From Pseudoflavonifractor phocaeensis (GTDB lineage Bacteria; Bacillota; Clostridia; Oscillospirales; Oscillospiraceae): 64,000 nt of DNA. Within the stretch, counting starts at the first letter, position 1; each line of letters begins with the position of its first letter. The translations under genes were made by a program, and so were the position numbers. A model generated the notes under the pieces. The model saw only the letters and a program-made list of their open reading frames with translations, searched no databases and was not told where the DNA came from. The stretch is taken from positions 124,001-188,000 of the forward strand of contig NZ_JADYUM010000002.1 in the NCBI RefSeq assembly GCF_021531815.1, written 5' to 3'. This document shows, in pieces, positions 9,184-20,802 of this stretch.

Positions 9184-10128
9184 TTATTCAAGAACCATCT
9201 TTGCACATCCATAGATTCCCGCGTCATTACCCAGCGTGGCAATTGCTGCTCCGGTTTCTTTCGATACATGGAAGGCGTACTTTCGGTAATATTTCAGTAC
9301 CGCGTCGGTCACGATATTTCCGGCCTTGCTCATGCCCCCACCGATAATGAATACATCCGGATCTACTGTGCAGGAAATGTAGCTCATGGCACGGCCCAAA
9401 TAATCGCCGAACCGGTCGATGATTTTCAGTGCCATATGATCTCCTGCCACAGCCAGTTCGCAGATGTGTTTGGATGTAAAATCCTCAATTCCCCGCAGTT
9501 TGGAGGGAGTGTCACATTGGGAAAGCATGACCTTGGCCATGCGAACGATCCCTCTTGCAGAGGTGTACTGCTCCAGACAGCCGCATTTCCCGCAGCTGCA
9601 GGGCACTATTTCTCCAGGCTCCACCGTCATGTGACCGATCTCACCGGCACCCCCGTTTTTACCTGCGACGATTTTGCCGTCCAACACCACACCTCCGCCA
9701 ACCCCGGTGCCCAGGGTGATCATGACCGCACTCCGGCTGCCTCGGCCTCCGCCCTGCCATAGCTCACCCAGCGCCGCCACATTGGCATCGTTTCCCGCAG
9801 CAATATTGGGGATGTCCGGAAGCAGCTCGTTCATGCGCCCCTTGATGTTAAAGACACCCCAGCCAAGATTGACGCACTTATTGACTGTGAAGCTGTCGTC
9901 CACAGGACCGGGGACACCGATACCGATGCCCACAATCTGAGATGCTGAAATCCCATTCCGCCCCATGCTCTCTGCAATGGCCTGTGCCACGTCAGGCAGA
10001 ACATGGACGCCGCCGTTTGCGGTACGGGTTGGAATTTCCCACTTTTCCAGAAGTTTGCCGTCGGCATAAAACAGACCGAGCTTTACACTTGTTCCACCGA
10101 TGTCTGCACCAAACACATAGTTTTGCAT
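9184..10128 (-). CDS. ROK-family glucokinase
   Basis: 314 aa sugar kinase, probably phosphorylating the glucose released from lactose. N-terminal ATP-site DIGGTSVKLGLF, substrate loop GNDANVAALGE, and the ROK zinc motif CSCGKCGCLE preceded by GHMTVEPGE. No N-terminal DNA-binding domain, so a kinase and not a repressor. Start 10128 (MQNYVFGADIGG) is preferred to 10149 because GGGG precedes it at a workable distance. Convergent with the AraC gene and divergent from galM. Confidence 0.9.
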   Translation of the reverse strand: MQNYVFGADIGGTSVKLGLFYADGKLLEKWEIPTRTANGGVHVLPDVAQAIAESMGRNGISASQIVGIGIGVPGPVDDSFTVNKCVNLGWGVFNIKGRMNELLPDIPNIAAGNDANVAALGELWQGGGRGSRSAVMITLGTGVGGGVVLDGKIVAGKNGGAGEIGHMTVEPGEIVPCSCGKCGCLEQYTSARGIVRMAKVMLSQCDTPSKLRGIEDFTSKHICELAVAGDHMALKIIDRFGDYLGRAMSYISCTVDPDVFIIGGGMSKAGNIVTDAVLKYYRKYAFHVSKETGAAIATLGNDAGIYGCAKMVLE

Positions 10129-10191
10129 GGTATTTCCCCGCTTTCTCATTTCTATTCATTGCTGAGTTTTTCATTATGGAGGGTTTTATTT

Positions 10192-11244
10192 ATGTTAAAT
10201 TCCTCTCGTCAACTCTTTGGCTATACCAAGGACGATCTTGCCGTGGAGACCCTGACTTTGGATAACGGCATTCTCTCCTGTGATATAATTACCTTTGGTG
10301 CCGCACTTCGTTCTCTCCGCGTACCGGATCGTTCTGGCATCAAGCGTGATGTTGTTCTGGGTTATGATACTCTGGAAGAGTATGAGAGCCACCCGGGCTA
10401 TCTTGGTGCTGTCGTAGGCCGTGTGGCCAACCGTATTGCGGGCGGAAGGTTTACGATGAACGGTCAGACTTATGCTCTGGCGGTCAACGACCCGCCCAAC
10501 CATCTTCATGGGGGCAATGTTGGTTTTTCTCACAAAGTCTGGTCTGTTGTAGAGCACACCTCTACTCTTGTGACCCTGGCGTTGACCAGCCCCGATGGCG
10601 AAGAATGCTATCCCGGTACTATGCGGGTTCGGGTAACCTATGCGCTGGAGGGCAACACCCTCTCTATGAGGTATCAGGCCATCACCGACCGGGATACCCC
10701 CTGCAATCTTACGGGACACGCTTACTTTAATCTGAACGGGCACGACTCCGGCCCTGTAACAGATCAATGCCTTCGCATCTACGCGGAGAACTATACGCCA
10801 TCCGACGCGACCAACATCCCCACAGGCGAAATCGCGCCGGTAGCTGGGACTCCGATGGATTTCCGGAAGGCCACGCCCATTGGCGCACGTATCAATGAGC
10901 CTTTCCATCAGTTGATCCAAGCAAATGGTTATGACCACAACTATGTAATTGATGGGGAAATGGGCACGCTGCGAAAAGCGGCGCAGGCATATTCTCCCAC
11001 TTCGGGAATCTCGATGGATGTGGAGACTACCTTGCCGGGTCTGCATTTCTACGCAGCCAACTTTCTGGACGAGGGACTGACGGGCAAGAAGGGCGCTGTT
11101 TATGGTCCGCGCTATGCTTTTTGTCTGGAAACACAGTTCTTCCCGGATGCGGTCAATCAACCGGCTTTCCCGTCTGTGATTCTGAAGCCTGATGGCGTGT
11201 ATGACCACACAACTGTGTTTTCTTTCTGCTGTGTGAAGGGATAA
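10192..11244 (+). CDS. galM: aldose 1-epimerase (galactose mutarotase)
   Basis: 350 aa. Converts beta- to alpha-galactose for GalK. The catalytic acid/base residues are visible: His in NHLHGGNVGF and in GHAYFNLNGHDSG, Glu in LETQFFPDAVNQP, with substrate Arg in VGRVANRI. Start ATG 10192 follows GGAGGG by 9 bases; the frame is open further upstream but that part is unrelated to the family. Functionally belongs with the gal operon although transcribed separately. Confidence 0.94.
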   Translation: MLNSSRQLFGYTKDDLAVETLTLDNGILSCDIITFGAALRSLRVPDRSGIKRDVVLGYDTLEEYESHPGYLGAVVGRVANRIAGGRFTMNGQTYALAVNDPPNHLHGGNVGFSHKVWSVVEHTSTLVTLALTSPDGEECYPGTMRVRVTYALEGNTLSMRYQAITDRDTPCNLTGHAYFNLNGHDSGPVTDQCLRIYAENYTPSDATNIPTGEIAPVAGTPMDFRKATPIGARINEPFHQLIQANGYDHNYVIDGEMGTLRKAAQAYSPTSGISMDVETTLPGLHFYAANFLDEGLTGKKGAVYGPRYAFCLETQFFPDAVNQPAFPSVILKPDGVYDHTTVFSFCCVKG

Positions 11245-11434
11245 TTTCTCCTTTGCTCTGGAACCAAATCCATGATGCCAGTTCCTTTTTTTACAGTCAA
11301 GGGCTTCGGAGCAACCGGGAGATTCTGTTCATGTTTTCTCCTTTTTTGTCCATGCCAATAGGGTTTTGCTTTGCGCTACAATATGTGTGCGATTATTGGA
11401 CAGACACATTAAAAGGCTGAAACCACAGGGGGGC

Positions 11435-11611
11435 ATGAGCATGGAACAGAGAGCACCTCTCCAAAGCGCCGAAATACTTTGGATTAATTGGAGAGAGAAG
11501 ATACTATCGTTCACCAAAGTGGATGGCTTTGAGCCCAAGCACTTCCTCTCACACGAAAGTTGTCTCGAATATGCTTTCGACAAGGCCACAGACGGATTCC
11601 AAGTTCAATAA
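11435..11611 (+). CDS. small hypothetical protein (58 aa)
   Basis: Short ORF starting MSMEQRAPLQSAEIL and ending GFQVQ. It has a strong purine-rich ribosome site (AGGGGGG just ahead of ATG 11435) and is followed 23 bases later by a good terminator, which argues that it is expressed. Composition (Trp, charged residues, no membrane segment) is protein-like. I do not recognise it; the open frame continues upstream to 11366, but without a ribosome site. Confidence 0.4.
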   Translation: MSMEQRAPLQSAEILWINWREKILSFTKVDGFEPKHFLSHESCLEYAFDKATDGFQVQ

Positions 11612-11633
11612 TAATTATCATTATAGATAAAAG

Positions 11634-11665
11634 CGAAGGGAATTTCACGCCCCTTCGTTTTTTTT
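11634..11665 (+). terminator. rho-independent terminator
   Basis: 7-bp stem CGAAGGG/CCCTTCG with a 10-base loop, followed by eight T. Lies just after the 58-aa ORF. Confidence 0.75.
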
Positions 11666-11710
11666 ATCCCTGGTAAGTATTATTCCGCATCAAAAAGATG
11701 CCCTATTACT

Positions 11711-11941
11711 TCAACGGTCGACCAATACCGGCGCATGATACCGTATTCCATTGCCGTCTTCACAAATAGAACAGGTTTCCGGCTCCGGGGTAGTCGCCAT
11801 GGTTTTCCAAAATGCTGCATCCCGTAGCAGAGCGAAATAGGCTAACACAACGACGCTTGCTGCGAGAATTGCAGCAAGGTCTAAAACGATGCCACGGTTA
11901 TTAAATAGCGTTCTCATACATATATTCAATCGAGTTTTCAA
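11711..11941 (-). CDS. small membrane protein with C-terminal CxxC, TTG start
   Basis: 76 aa, unrecognised. One membrane segment (about residues 18-42, DLAAILAASVVVLAYFALL) after a basic N-terminus, then a short tail holding CSIC. The start is TTG at 11941 with AAGGGGG 9-10 bases upstream; no ATG gives the same good ribosome site. Next to, and on the same strand as, the truncated SLOG gene, 27 bases downstream of it. Function unknown. Confidence 0.35.
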   Translation of the reverse strand: MKTRLNICMRTLFNNRGIVLDLAAILAASVVVLAYFALLRDAAFWKTMATTPEPETCSICEDGNGIRYHAPVLVDR

Positions 11942-11968
11942 CGTGGAATCCCCCTTGTTTTACATAGG

Positions 11969-12334
11969 TTATAATTCAGCAAGATTGATAATCCGAACAT
12001 GTTCTTTTCTGGCGTAATCTACGGTATATGCAGTACCGCCTGTATTTTTCGTCATGTAGCTCACACAGACGCTACTGTTATCCACCAAGTGTCGGTTTCG
12101 CTTGTGCATACACCCCCGCGTGTATTCCTCGGAAGTGTATCTGATCTTATCTGCTGCACTCTTAATCGCTTCGTAAATTCTGACATCCTCATCAGGCCAA
12201 CCGCGCGTCTGTGTGCGGCATGGCAACACAAGGATCAACCGGATGTGCGGATATTCCTCACGCAACTTTAGAACTGTTTGCGCCGCCAACGTATCAAACC
12301 CTAACGCTCCTCCAGCTCCAAAATCTGCCAACAT
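11969..12334 (-). pseudogene. SLOG-family (DUF1273/YpsA-like) protein, N-terminus missing
   Basis: 121 aa that match only the later part of SLOG-family nucleotide-binding proteins: GGALGFDTLAAQ, then LRLILVLP-like IRLILVLPCRTQT, a central AADKIRYTSEEYT and the final GGTAYTVDYA. Full-length members are about 190 aa and start with a conserved (C)FTGHRP segment; nothing like it is found upstream of 12334, where a hairpin region begins. I read it as an N-terminally deleted gene. A second SLOG scrap lies at 57477-57626. Confidence 0.55.
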
Positions 12335-12400
12335 TTTTGCATACAGAAGTCAGAATTTATTCTAAACTTACTTCAAAGCGGATAACACTATTTAAAAAGC

Positions 12401-12443
12401 AATCCCCCGGAATCCATTGAAATAACAGGGATTCCGGGGGATT
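12401..12443. terminator. 15-bp inverted repeat, probable terminator
   Basis: Perfect inverted repeat: 12401-12415 against 12429-12443 (arm AATCCCCCGGAATCC, 13-base loop). No strong T run on the plus side; A/T-rich on the minus side. First of three strong hairpins in this 510-base gene-free stretch. Confidence 0.5.
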
Positions 12444-12516
12444 CAGCAAATGTCAGAGAACCACCTAAAAAACGGCACTATGTACTCCTAAGCGGCAGGC
12501 CTATCCACCTTAGCAA

Positions 12517-12561
12517 AATCAACACCACCCACGAACCGAGAGGGTCATGGTGGTGTTGATT
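12517..12561. repeat. 13-bp inverted repeat
   Basis: AATCAACACCACC at 12517-12529 pairs with 12549-12561 across a 19-base loop. Structure is clear; role unknown (terminator-like or a mobile-element trace). Confidence 0.5.
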
Positions 12562-12584
12562 ATTCTATCTGGAGAAAATTCTGT

Positions 12585-12750
12585 TTCCTTCAATCTTTCT
12601 GATAGCAGCCTGAGCGGAAACCAGATAGGGCAATGATCAATGTTGTCCTTACACCATCGCAGCATCTGCGGCCATGTTCTCTGTGAGGTCACAGATGACG
12701 TCTCTCTTTGCGGCCATGGAGGCTGCGGTCTTACTGTATTGGCGTAAATA
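12585..12750 (-). pseudogene. decayed copy of the 3' end of ppdK
   Basis: The stretch around 12597-12630 (gatagcagcctgagcgg and following) closely matches the last codons of ppdK at 12855-12890 (gatagcggcctgagcgg), i.e. the ARLAAAQAAIK segment, but with an extra base that breaks the frame. The rest of the region does not align with ppdK by eye; it has a short open run (AAKRDVICDLTENMAAD). Probably the remnant of a duplication or of an earlier recombination next to the live gene. Confidence 0.45.
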
Positions 12751-12777
12751 AAAAATTTTTATTGCACAACAAGAAGA

Positions 12778-12809
12778 TACACCCCCGATTCATGTGAATC
12801 GGGGGTGTA
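12778..12809. terminator. bidirectional hairpin downstream of ppdK
   Basis: 15-bp perfect stem (arm TACACCCCCGATTCA) with only two unpaired bases, 35 bases beyond the ppdK stop. TTTTAT follows on the plus side. Probable terminator for ppdK. Confidence 0.6.
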
Positions 12810-12844
12810 TTTTATCACTTTATGCCCTCAAAGCAGAGGAATTT

Positions 12845-15478
<2,634 letters not shown>

Positions 15479-15610
15479 TTACGTCATTCCTTTCTTGTGT
15501 GCGGCGGCGGAGCGTCCCAGACAGCCGGCTGCGGGCTGGGAAGGGATGGCGGCCACCGCCAAGTACCAAATTTTCCCACATTTGGCGGGAAATAAAGTAT
15601 CGCGCGAACT

Positions 15611-15638
15611 ATTATACCATCTGCAGGAATTATTGCAA
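15611..15638 (-). promoter_or_regulatory. ppdK promoter
   Basis: On the minus strand TTGCAA (15638-15633), a 16-base spacer, and TATAAT (15616-15611), about 135 bases before the ppdK start. The 351 bases between ppdK and the next gene contain nothing else I can identify. Confidence 0.65.
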
Positions 15639-15829
15639 TATTTTTTTGGCGATTTCCAACACAAATTTTAATAAATTTTCAGTAATTCGACGAAAAAAAG
15701 AACTTTTGTGCCGGGTTGGAAAGAAGATGGAGGAGGGGGTAGCGCAGCGCTAAAGGATGGTTTTCGGGGGAGAAAAAGGAAGAAAAAGGACCTTGAACAG
15801 GCAGAAGATGCCTTAAGAGATCACTTATC

Positions 15830-16339
15830 TCAGAATTCAATGCCAGGACGGGCCTGCTTCCCGGCGTCGTAGGGATGGCGTATTTTTTGAAAGCGGGTAA
15901 TATAATCCGCCCGCTGTTCCAGCGGAGGAAGCAGGGTGTGGCCGGTGAGGACGATCTCACAGGGCGGTGTGTCCAGGGCTTGCAGAAGGTTTTCCAAGGG
16001 GAGCAGGCCGGTCTCCACCGCGTCACACACTTCATCCAGAACCAGCAGAGCGCAGCCGTGCTCACGGGAGGCTTGGGCCGCCTGCTCCAGCAGGGCCAGG
16101 CTGCGGGTCTGCTCGGCCTCCCGGTCCGCGGGAGACAGGGAAACGGTGAATTTCACCCGGTCGGGCACCGGGAGCAGGAAGACCTGGGGGAGCCGCGCCA
16201 GGGCGTACCGCTCGCCGGTGTTTCCGCCCTTCAAAAACTGGGCGATCACTGCGGTCCCGCCGTGGCCCACGGTCCGCAGGACCAGTCCCATGGCCGCCGT
16301 GGTCTTGCCCTTCCCGTCGCCCCAGTAGAGATGGATCAT
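15830..16339 (-). CDS. cobO: cob(I)yrinic acid a,c-diamide adenosyltransferase (CobA/CobO/BtuR type)
   Basis: 169 aa P-loop protein that adenosylates the cobalt of corrinoids to make coenzyme B12. Walker A GDGKGKTTAAMG at residues 7-18, the family region QFLKGGNTGER, and Walker B-like LLVLDEVCDAVETGLL followed by VLTGH. Slightly shorter than the usual 175-200 aa. ATG at 16339 has only a weak ribosome site. No B12 neighbours here. Confidence 0.88.
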   Translation of the reverse strand: MIHLYWGDGKGKTTAAMGLVLRTVGHGGTAVIAQFLKGGNTGERYALARLPQVFLLPVPDRVKFTVSLSPADREAEQTRSLALLEQAAQASREHGCALLVLDEVCDAVETGLLPLENLLQALDTPPCEIVLTGHTLLPPLEQRADYITRFQKIRHPYDAGKQARPGIEF

Positions 16340-16454
16340 GTGGAAACCCCATTTCTGAGAAAGAATGGTATCATTATACCAGTTTTTGCCCGGGAAATAT
16401 ACAGCGCGAGATGAAATAATAGTGGGAAGCCAGCCCGGTTTTGCCTGTATGTTG

Positions 16455-16499
16455 AAAAACGGCAGACAATTCCGAAGGCGGAACCGTCTGCCGTTTTTT
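16455..16499 (-). terminator. terminator of sstT
   Basis: 13-bp stem (AAAAACGGCAGAC and its complement) with a GC-rich loop and T runs on both sides; lies 23 bases after the sstT stop, so it works for sstT and perhaps both strands. Confidence 0.8.
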
Positions 16500-16521
16500 A
16501 GGGCGATTGCGGACGGGGAAC

Positions 16522-17739
16522 TCAGTACCCCATCTCCTTGCCGGCTTTGCGGCGGTTGCGGAACTCCGCGGTGGCGGTGAACAGCACGTCGGAGGAGGAG
16601 TTCAGGGCGGTCTCGCAGGAGTCCTGGATGACGCCGATGATGAAGCCGATGCCCACCACCTGCATGGCCGCGTCGTTGGAGATCCCGAACAGGGAGCAGG
16701 CCAGGGGGATCAGCAGCAGGGAGCCGCCGGCCACGCCGGAGGCGCCGCAGGCAGCCAGGGAGGAGACCACGCTCAGCAGCAGGGCGGTGGCAAAATCCAC
16801 CTGTACGCCCAGGGTGTTGGCGGCGGCCAGGGTCAGCACAGTGATGGTGATGGCGGCGCCTGCCATGTTGATGGTGGCCCCCAGGGGGATGGAGACGGAG
16901 TATTTGTCCTCATCCAGGCCCAATTCCTTGCACAGCCGCATATTCACCGGGATGTTGGCGGCGGAGCTGCGGGTAAAGAAGGCCATCACGCCGCTGTCAC
17001 GCAGGCACTTGAAGACCAGAGGGTAGGGATTCTTCCGCATGCATACAAAAACGATCAGGGGATTGATGATCAGCGCCACAAAGAACATGCAGCCCACCAG
17101 GACCAGGATCAGGTGGATGTAGTCCTTGAAGGCGTCCAGGCCGGTGGTGGATACAGTGTCAAACACCAGGCCCATGATGCCGAAGGGGGCGCAGCTGATG
17201 ACCCAGCGGATGGCCGTGCCCATGGCGTCGGAGATGTCGGCCAGCATCTGCTTGGTGCCCTCCCCGGCGGCGCGGAGGGCCAGGCCGAAGACCACAGCCC
17301 AAAGCAGGATGCCCATGTAGTTGGCACTGGAGATGGCGGAGATGGGGTTGCTGACGGCGTTGGTCAGCAGATTCATAATGACCTCGCCAATGCCGCCGGG
17401 AGCGGCGCTTTCCGCCGCCTGATCCAGCAGGAGGGTGGAGGGGAAGGCGAAGCTGGCCACCACAGCACACAGGGCGGCCAGGAAGGTGCCGGCCAGGTAG
17501 AGGACGATGACGGTCTTCATGTTGCTGCCGGAGCCGCCCTTGTGCCGGGCAAGGGAGTGCATGACCAGGAAGAAGACCAGCAGAGGGGCCAGGGCTTTCA
17601 GCGCGCCCACGAACAGGGTGCCCAGAATACCGATCACAGAGGCGGAGGGGATCAGAATGCCCAGGATAACGCCCAGAATAAGGCCGAGGATGATGCGTTT
17701 GATGAGGCTGATGCGGTTCCACTTTTGGATCAATTCCAT
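16522..17739 (-). CDS. sstT: serine/threonine:Na+ symporter SstT (DAACS family)
   Basis: 405 aa integral membrane protein with 8 helices and two re-entrant loops. Begins with the SstT-typical [16 protein letters not shown], contains the serine-rich loop [10 protein letters not shown] and the substrate/Na+ site [12 protein letters not shown]-like [13 protein letters not shown] with [13 protein letters not shown] and the C-terminal hairpin [14 protein letters not shown]. Full length. Imports serine/threonine with sodium, a plausible supplier for the serine dehydratase encoded a few kb downstream. Confidence 0.93.
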   Translation of the reverse strand: MELIQKWNRISLIKRIILGLILGVILGILIPSASVIGILGTLFVGALKALAPLLVFFLVMHSLARHKGGSGSNMKTVIVLYLAGTFLAALCAVVASFAFPSTLLLDQAAESAAPGGIGEVIMNLLTNAVSNPISAISSANYMGILLWAVVFGLALRAAGEGTKQMLADISDAMGTAIRWVISCAPFGIMGLVFDTVSTTGLDAFKDYIHLILVLVGCMFFVALIINPLIVFVCMRKNPYPLVFKCLRDSGVMAFFTRSSAANIPVNMRLCKELGLDEDKYSVSIPLGATINMAGAAITITVLTLAAANTLGVQVDFATALLLSVVSSLAACGASGVAGGSLLLIPLACSLFGISNDAAMQVVGIGFIIGVIQDSCETALNSSSDVLFTATAEFRNRRKAGKEMGY

Positions 17740-17812
17740 GTTCCTAATTCCTTTCCTGTCGCGAAAGTGGTGTAGATGGTCAAATGTTTTTCATATACGC
17801 ACATTTAGCGGC

Positions 17813-17847
17813 AAAAAAATCCCACCCCTCTGGGTGGGATTTTTTTG
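17813..17847 (-). terminator. terminator of tRNA-Gly
   Basis: Stem ATCCCACCC/GGGTGGGAT flanked by seven A and seven T, a strong bidirectional terminator directly after the tRNA 3' end. Confidence 0.85.
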
Positions 17848-17848
17848 T

Positions 17849-17924
17849 TGGAGCGAGTGACGAGGCTCGAACTCGCTACCTCCACCTTGGCAAGGTGGCG
17901 CTCTACCAGATGAGCTACACTCGC
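17849..17924 (-). tRNA. tRNA-Gly (GCC)
   Basis: 76 nt with encoded CCA. Acceptor GCGAGTG/CACTCGC, anticodon loop TTGCCAA on a CCACC/GGTGG stem, and T-loop GTTCGAG. All arms pair. Anticodon GCC. Confidence 0.96.
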
Positions 17925-17995
17925 AGCGACAAATGGTATTATAGCAGATATTGAGCCAATGTCAATAGGAAATTTTAGAAAAAAGAAATTTTTTG

Positions 17996-19105
17996 TCAGG
18001 AGGGGGGAACGGTATCTTCTCCCTCGGAAAGTGCGGTACAGGGCGGAACGGAATCCCGGTCCCATTCATAGCCCGCCTCCTCCATCTGCTGGTCCGTCAG
18101 GAAGGGGCTGTCATTTGCCGAGGTCCCGGACAGGTCCAGATGGCGCCAGCCCGCCTGGGTATTGACCAGATTCCAGGCATGGGGCTCTCCGTTGAGGGAA
18201 CCCTCCACGATCTGGCAGGAAAACTCCAGTTGTCCGCACAGTAGGGACATGGAAAGGGACAGCCCCAGACTGTCAGCCCGGTGCTGGACCAGAGCGTGGT
18301 AGGCGGTGGAGCCACCCGCTGGGTCATAAACGGCGGTATTCAGAATGGCTTGACGGATGTCCAGAAGCCCCTCGTCCTCCACGGCGTCCCACAGCACGGC
18401 GGCCATTTCCTCGAATGCCAAGGTGAGGGCCCGTTTGCGCCGCTCCAATTCATCCGGCTCCAGCTGGTAGGTCAGCAGGACCTCCACGATGCGTTGCCGC
18501 CCGCTCTCCGGGTAGAAGGTGATATCGGCCCGGGGATAGTCCAGGGCGGTCTCCGGCTCGGCCAGGTAGGCCTGCCGGATGAGGGACTGGATACCGTCGT
18601 AGTCCTCGTTAAAATAGCTGATGCGAAGCACCCGTTCCGTGGCGAAGGCGGCCATGGCCTCCTCCAGCTCGCTGCGGATGGCGGTGGTGCCGGTGGCGGA
18701 GATGATGGAGGCCACCTGTTCCCGGCTGCGCCGGTAGGTGATCTGGACCTCGGCCTCGTCGTAGGTGACGATGGAGGTGATGTTGTACTTGATGAAATCC
18801 ACCGCATAGGCCCCCAAGGGGTCCTCCTGTACTACCTCCAGGCAGGCGGCTTCCAAGTCGGCCTCCACGTCCTGAGAATCGCCGTACAGGCGGATGGACC
18901 CAGTTTCCACACCCTGAGAGATAAAATACATCAGGGCGTTGACCAGCTCCTGGTAGCTATCCGCCCGGAGGACGGAGGGATCGCCCTCGGCGGTGGGATT
19001 GGAATTGTGAGGGGTGACGTCCACATAGTCCCGCTCCAGAAGGGAGGAACACCCTGTCATGAAAAAGGAGAACGCCAGTATGCCGGCCAGCAGCTTCCGT
19101 CTCAC
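17996..19105 (-). CDS. lipoprotein with a degenerate transglutaminase-like domain
   Basis: 369 aa. Signal peptide with lipobox FMTGC (Cys19), so anchored outside the membrane. The C-terminal third fits a transglutaminase/protease-like fold: A268YHALVQ, C290, then GEPHAWNLVN (His309) and GWRHLDLSG (Asp324). The segment that normally carries the nucleophile (A-V-C-x-G) reads A-D-S-L-G here, so Ser279 replaces the catalytic Cys. Likely a non-catalytic binding or scaffold protein. The middle part (about 45-250) has no recognisable domain. Minus-strand neighbour of a LUD protein, 31 bases downstream of it. Confidence 0.7.
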   Translation of the reverse strand: MRRKLLAGILAFSFFMTGCSSLLERDYVDVTPHNSNPTAEGDPSVLRADSYQELVNALMYFISQGVETGSIRLYGDSQDVEADLEAACLEVVQEDPLGAYAVDFIKYNITSIVTYDEAEVQITYRRSREQVASIISATGTTAIRSELEEAMAAFATERVLRISYFNEDYDGIQSLIRQAYLAEPETALDYPRADITFYPESGRQRIVEVLLTYQLEPDELERRKRALTLAFEEMAAVLWDAVEDEGLLDIRQAILNTAVYDPAGGSTAYHALVQHRADSLGLSLSMSLLCGQLEFSCQIVEGSLNGEPHAWNLVNTQAGWRHLDLSGTSANDSPFLTDQQMEEAGYEWDRDSVPPCTALSEGEDTVPPS

Positions 19106-19136
19106 AGCGGATGCCTCCCTTCCAGAATTGATGGGA

Positions 19137-19727
19137 TCAATAACCCAGATCCTGGTCCACCAGGATGACCTCCATGTGCGCCATCCAGGAGGGCTTGCCC
19201 CACAGCACGGTGAGGGCTTTGCAGATGCGCTCGGGGCTCTTGCAGTTGTAGCAGCGGTCCCCCTTGACGGCGCAGGGGGTCTTGCGGCCCAGACGCTGGG
19301 CGTTCTTGGGGGCGGCGATGTTGCGGGCCCGCCACAGGGCGGCGTCGTAGTCGGGGGCGATCTTATTCCGGCCTGCCACCAGATAGACGGTGGGATGGCC
19401 GTACATGGTGGAGGCCACCCGGTTGCCGTTGCCGTCGATGTTGATGATCTCCCCGGTCTCAGCCAGGCCGTTGACAGAGCTGATGTACACGTCGGTGGCC
19501 ATGGCGTCGGCCAGAGCGCCGCCCTCCCAATGCCAGACCACCCGGTTGTGGGCGGAGAGGCGGGGATAGAGGCCCATCTCCTTCAGGGTTATGGAGCCGC
19601 CGAAGGCCACGCTCTTGCCGTCAATCTGTTCGTCCAGATAGTCGGCGGCCTGTTCGGCGGTGTCGAAGCAGCGGACGGTGCAGCCCATCTGCTCCAGGTT
19701 CTCGGTGAGTTTCTTGAAATCGGTCAT
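19137..19727 (-). CDS. LUD-domain (DUF162, LutC-like) protein
   Basis: 196 aa. Single LUD domain as in lactate-utilisation LutC and related proteins: VAFGGSITLKEMGL near 38-51, VYISSVNGLAETGEI and IDGNGNRVA in the middle, and a Cys-containing tail KGDRCYNCKSPERICKA that could bind metal. These small stand-alone LUD proteins are common in Clostridia and their role is not settled. No lutA/lutB next to it. Confidence 0.8.
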   Translation of the reverse strand: MTDFKKLTENLEQMGCTVRCFDTAEQAADYLDEQIDGKSVAFGGSITLKEMGLYPRLSAHNRVVWHWEGGALADAMATDVYISSVNGLAETGEIINIDGNGNRVASTMYGHPTVYLVAGRNKIAPDYDAALWRARNIAAPKNAQRLGRKTPCAVKGDRCYNCKSPERICKALTVLWGKPSWMAHMEVILVDQDLGY

Positions 19728-19756
19728 GTGAGGTCTTCCTTTCTGTATTGATTTGT

Positions 19757-20617
19757 TTATATGTCATTTTTTTGATAGCGACGGAATCCAAGCCCCAGGA
19801 CCTCATGGGCGTCACAGACGATGAGAAAGGCGTCGGGATCGAGCTCCTTCACGGCCTGCTTTACCGCTACGATCTGCCGCTGCTTGAAGGCGCACATGAG
19901 CACCTTCTTTTCCTCGCCGCTCCAGGCCCCCTGGCCGTGGAGAATGGTGACGCCCCGTTCCAGCTGGTGGGTCAGGGTATCCACTACCGGTTGGGTCTGG
20001 TCTGTGATGATATAGGCCACCTTGGCGGTATCCAGTCCGTAGAGCACCATGTCCATGACCATGGTGGAGATATACAGGGCCACCAGGCCATACAAGGCGG
20101 TGTTCAGGCTACGGAACACCAGGGCGGAGGCGCAGATCACCCCCAAGTCCAGCCCCAGCAGCAGCTTACCCATGGGCAGCCAGGGGAGAGGCAGCTTAAG
20201 CAGCCGGGCCAGCAAGTCGGTGCCGCCGGTGGAGGCGCCCTGTCCCAGAATAATGCCCAGAGAGACCCCCAAAAGAAGGCCGCCGTAGATACAGGCCAGC
20301 AGCGGATCCATGGGCTGAAAAGCGTACAGCCGGGCCAGCAGGTCGATGAACAGGGAGGATACCGTCATGGCGTACAGGGAGGATACCAGCAGGCTGCCGC
20401 CCAGCAGTTTCCAACCGACTAGGAACAGGGGAACGTTCATGGAGAATACCAGTACGCCGATGGAAGGAAAGCCCAGAAAGGCATGGATCATCTGGGCCAC
20501 GCCTGTGAATCCTCCGTAGGCGATGTTGTTGGGGGCGTAACACCAGTCGAAGGCCACGGCGTAAATGGCGCAGGCCAGGGTGATGAGACAATACCGGCGC
20601 AATGTTTTCGGGGACAA
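19757..20617 (-). CDS. YitT-family membrane protein (YitT + DUF2179)
   Basis: 286 aa from a TTG start at 20617, which has GGAGGG 8 bases upstream; the frame is open to 20770 but that part is Pro/Arg-rich and unlike the family. About five to six membrane helices (CLITLACAIYAVAFDW, YGGFTGVAQMIH with the family GG/TG motifs), then the cytosolic DUF2179 domain (about 220-280: YIITDQ, GVTILHGQGAWSG, ALKQ-like CAFKQRQ). Widespread in Firmicutes; transport role unproven. Confidence 0.85.
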   Translation of the reverse strand: MSPKTLRRYCLITLACAIYAVAFDWCYAPNNIAYGGFTGVAQMIHAFLGFPSIGVLVFSMNVPLFLVGWKLLGGSLLVSSLYAMTVSSLFIDLLARLYAFQPMDPLLACIYGGLLLGVSLGIILGQGASTGGTDLLARLLKLPLPWLPMGKLLLGLDLGVICASALVFRSLNTALYGLVALYISTMVMDMVLYGLDTAKVAYIITDQTQPVVDTLTHQLERGVTILHGQGAWSGEEKKVLMCAFKQRQIVAVKQAVKELDPDAFLIVCDAHEVLGLGFRRYQKNDI

Positions 20618-20802
20618 CGTGACTCCCTCCTGATTGGTTCGTGAGTAAAAGGAACATTCTGGTTGATCGATACGGGCAGGGCGGGCGCTCTGCCGCGCAG
20701 GGCCGCCGCAAGTCGTGGCCCTGGGTGGGTGGGCGTACCAGTCCTTTTTTTCGTCTGCCCAAAGGGGCAAGGGCAGGGCCCTTGCCCTGCTGAACTTGAT
20801 GC

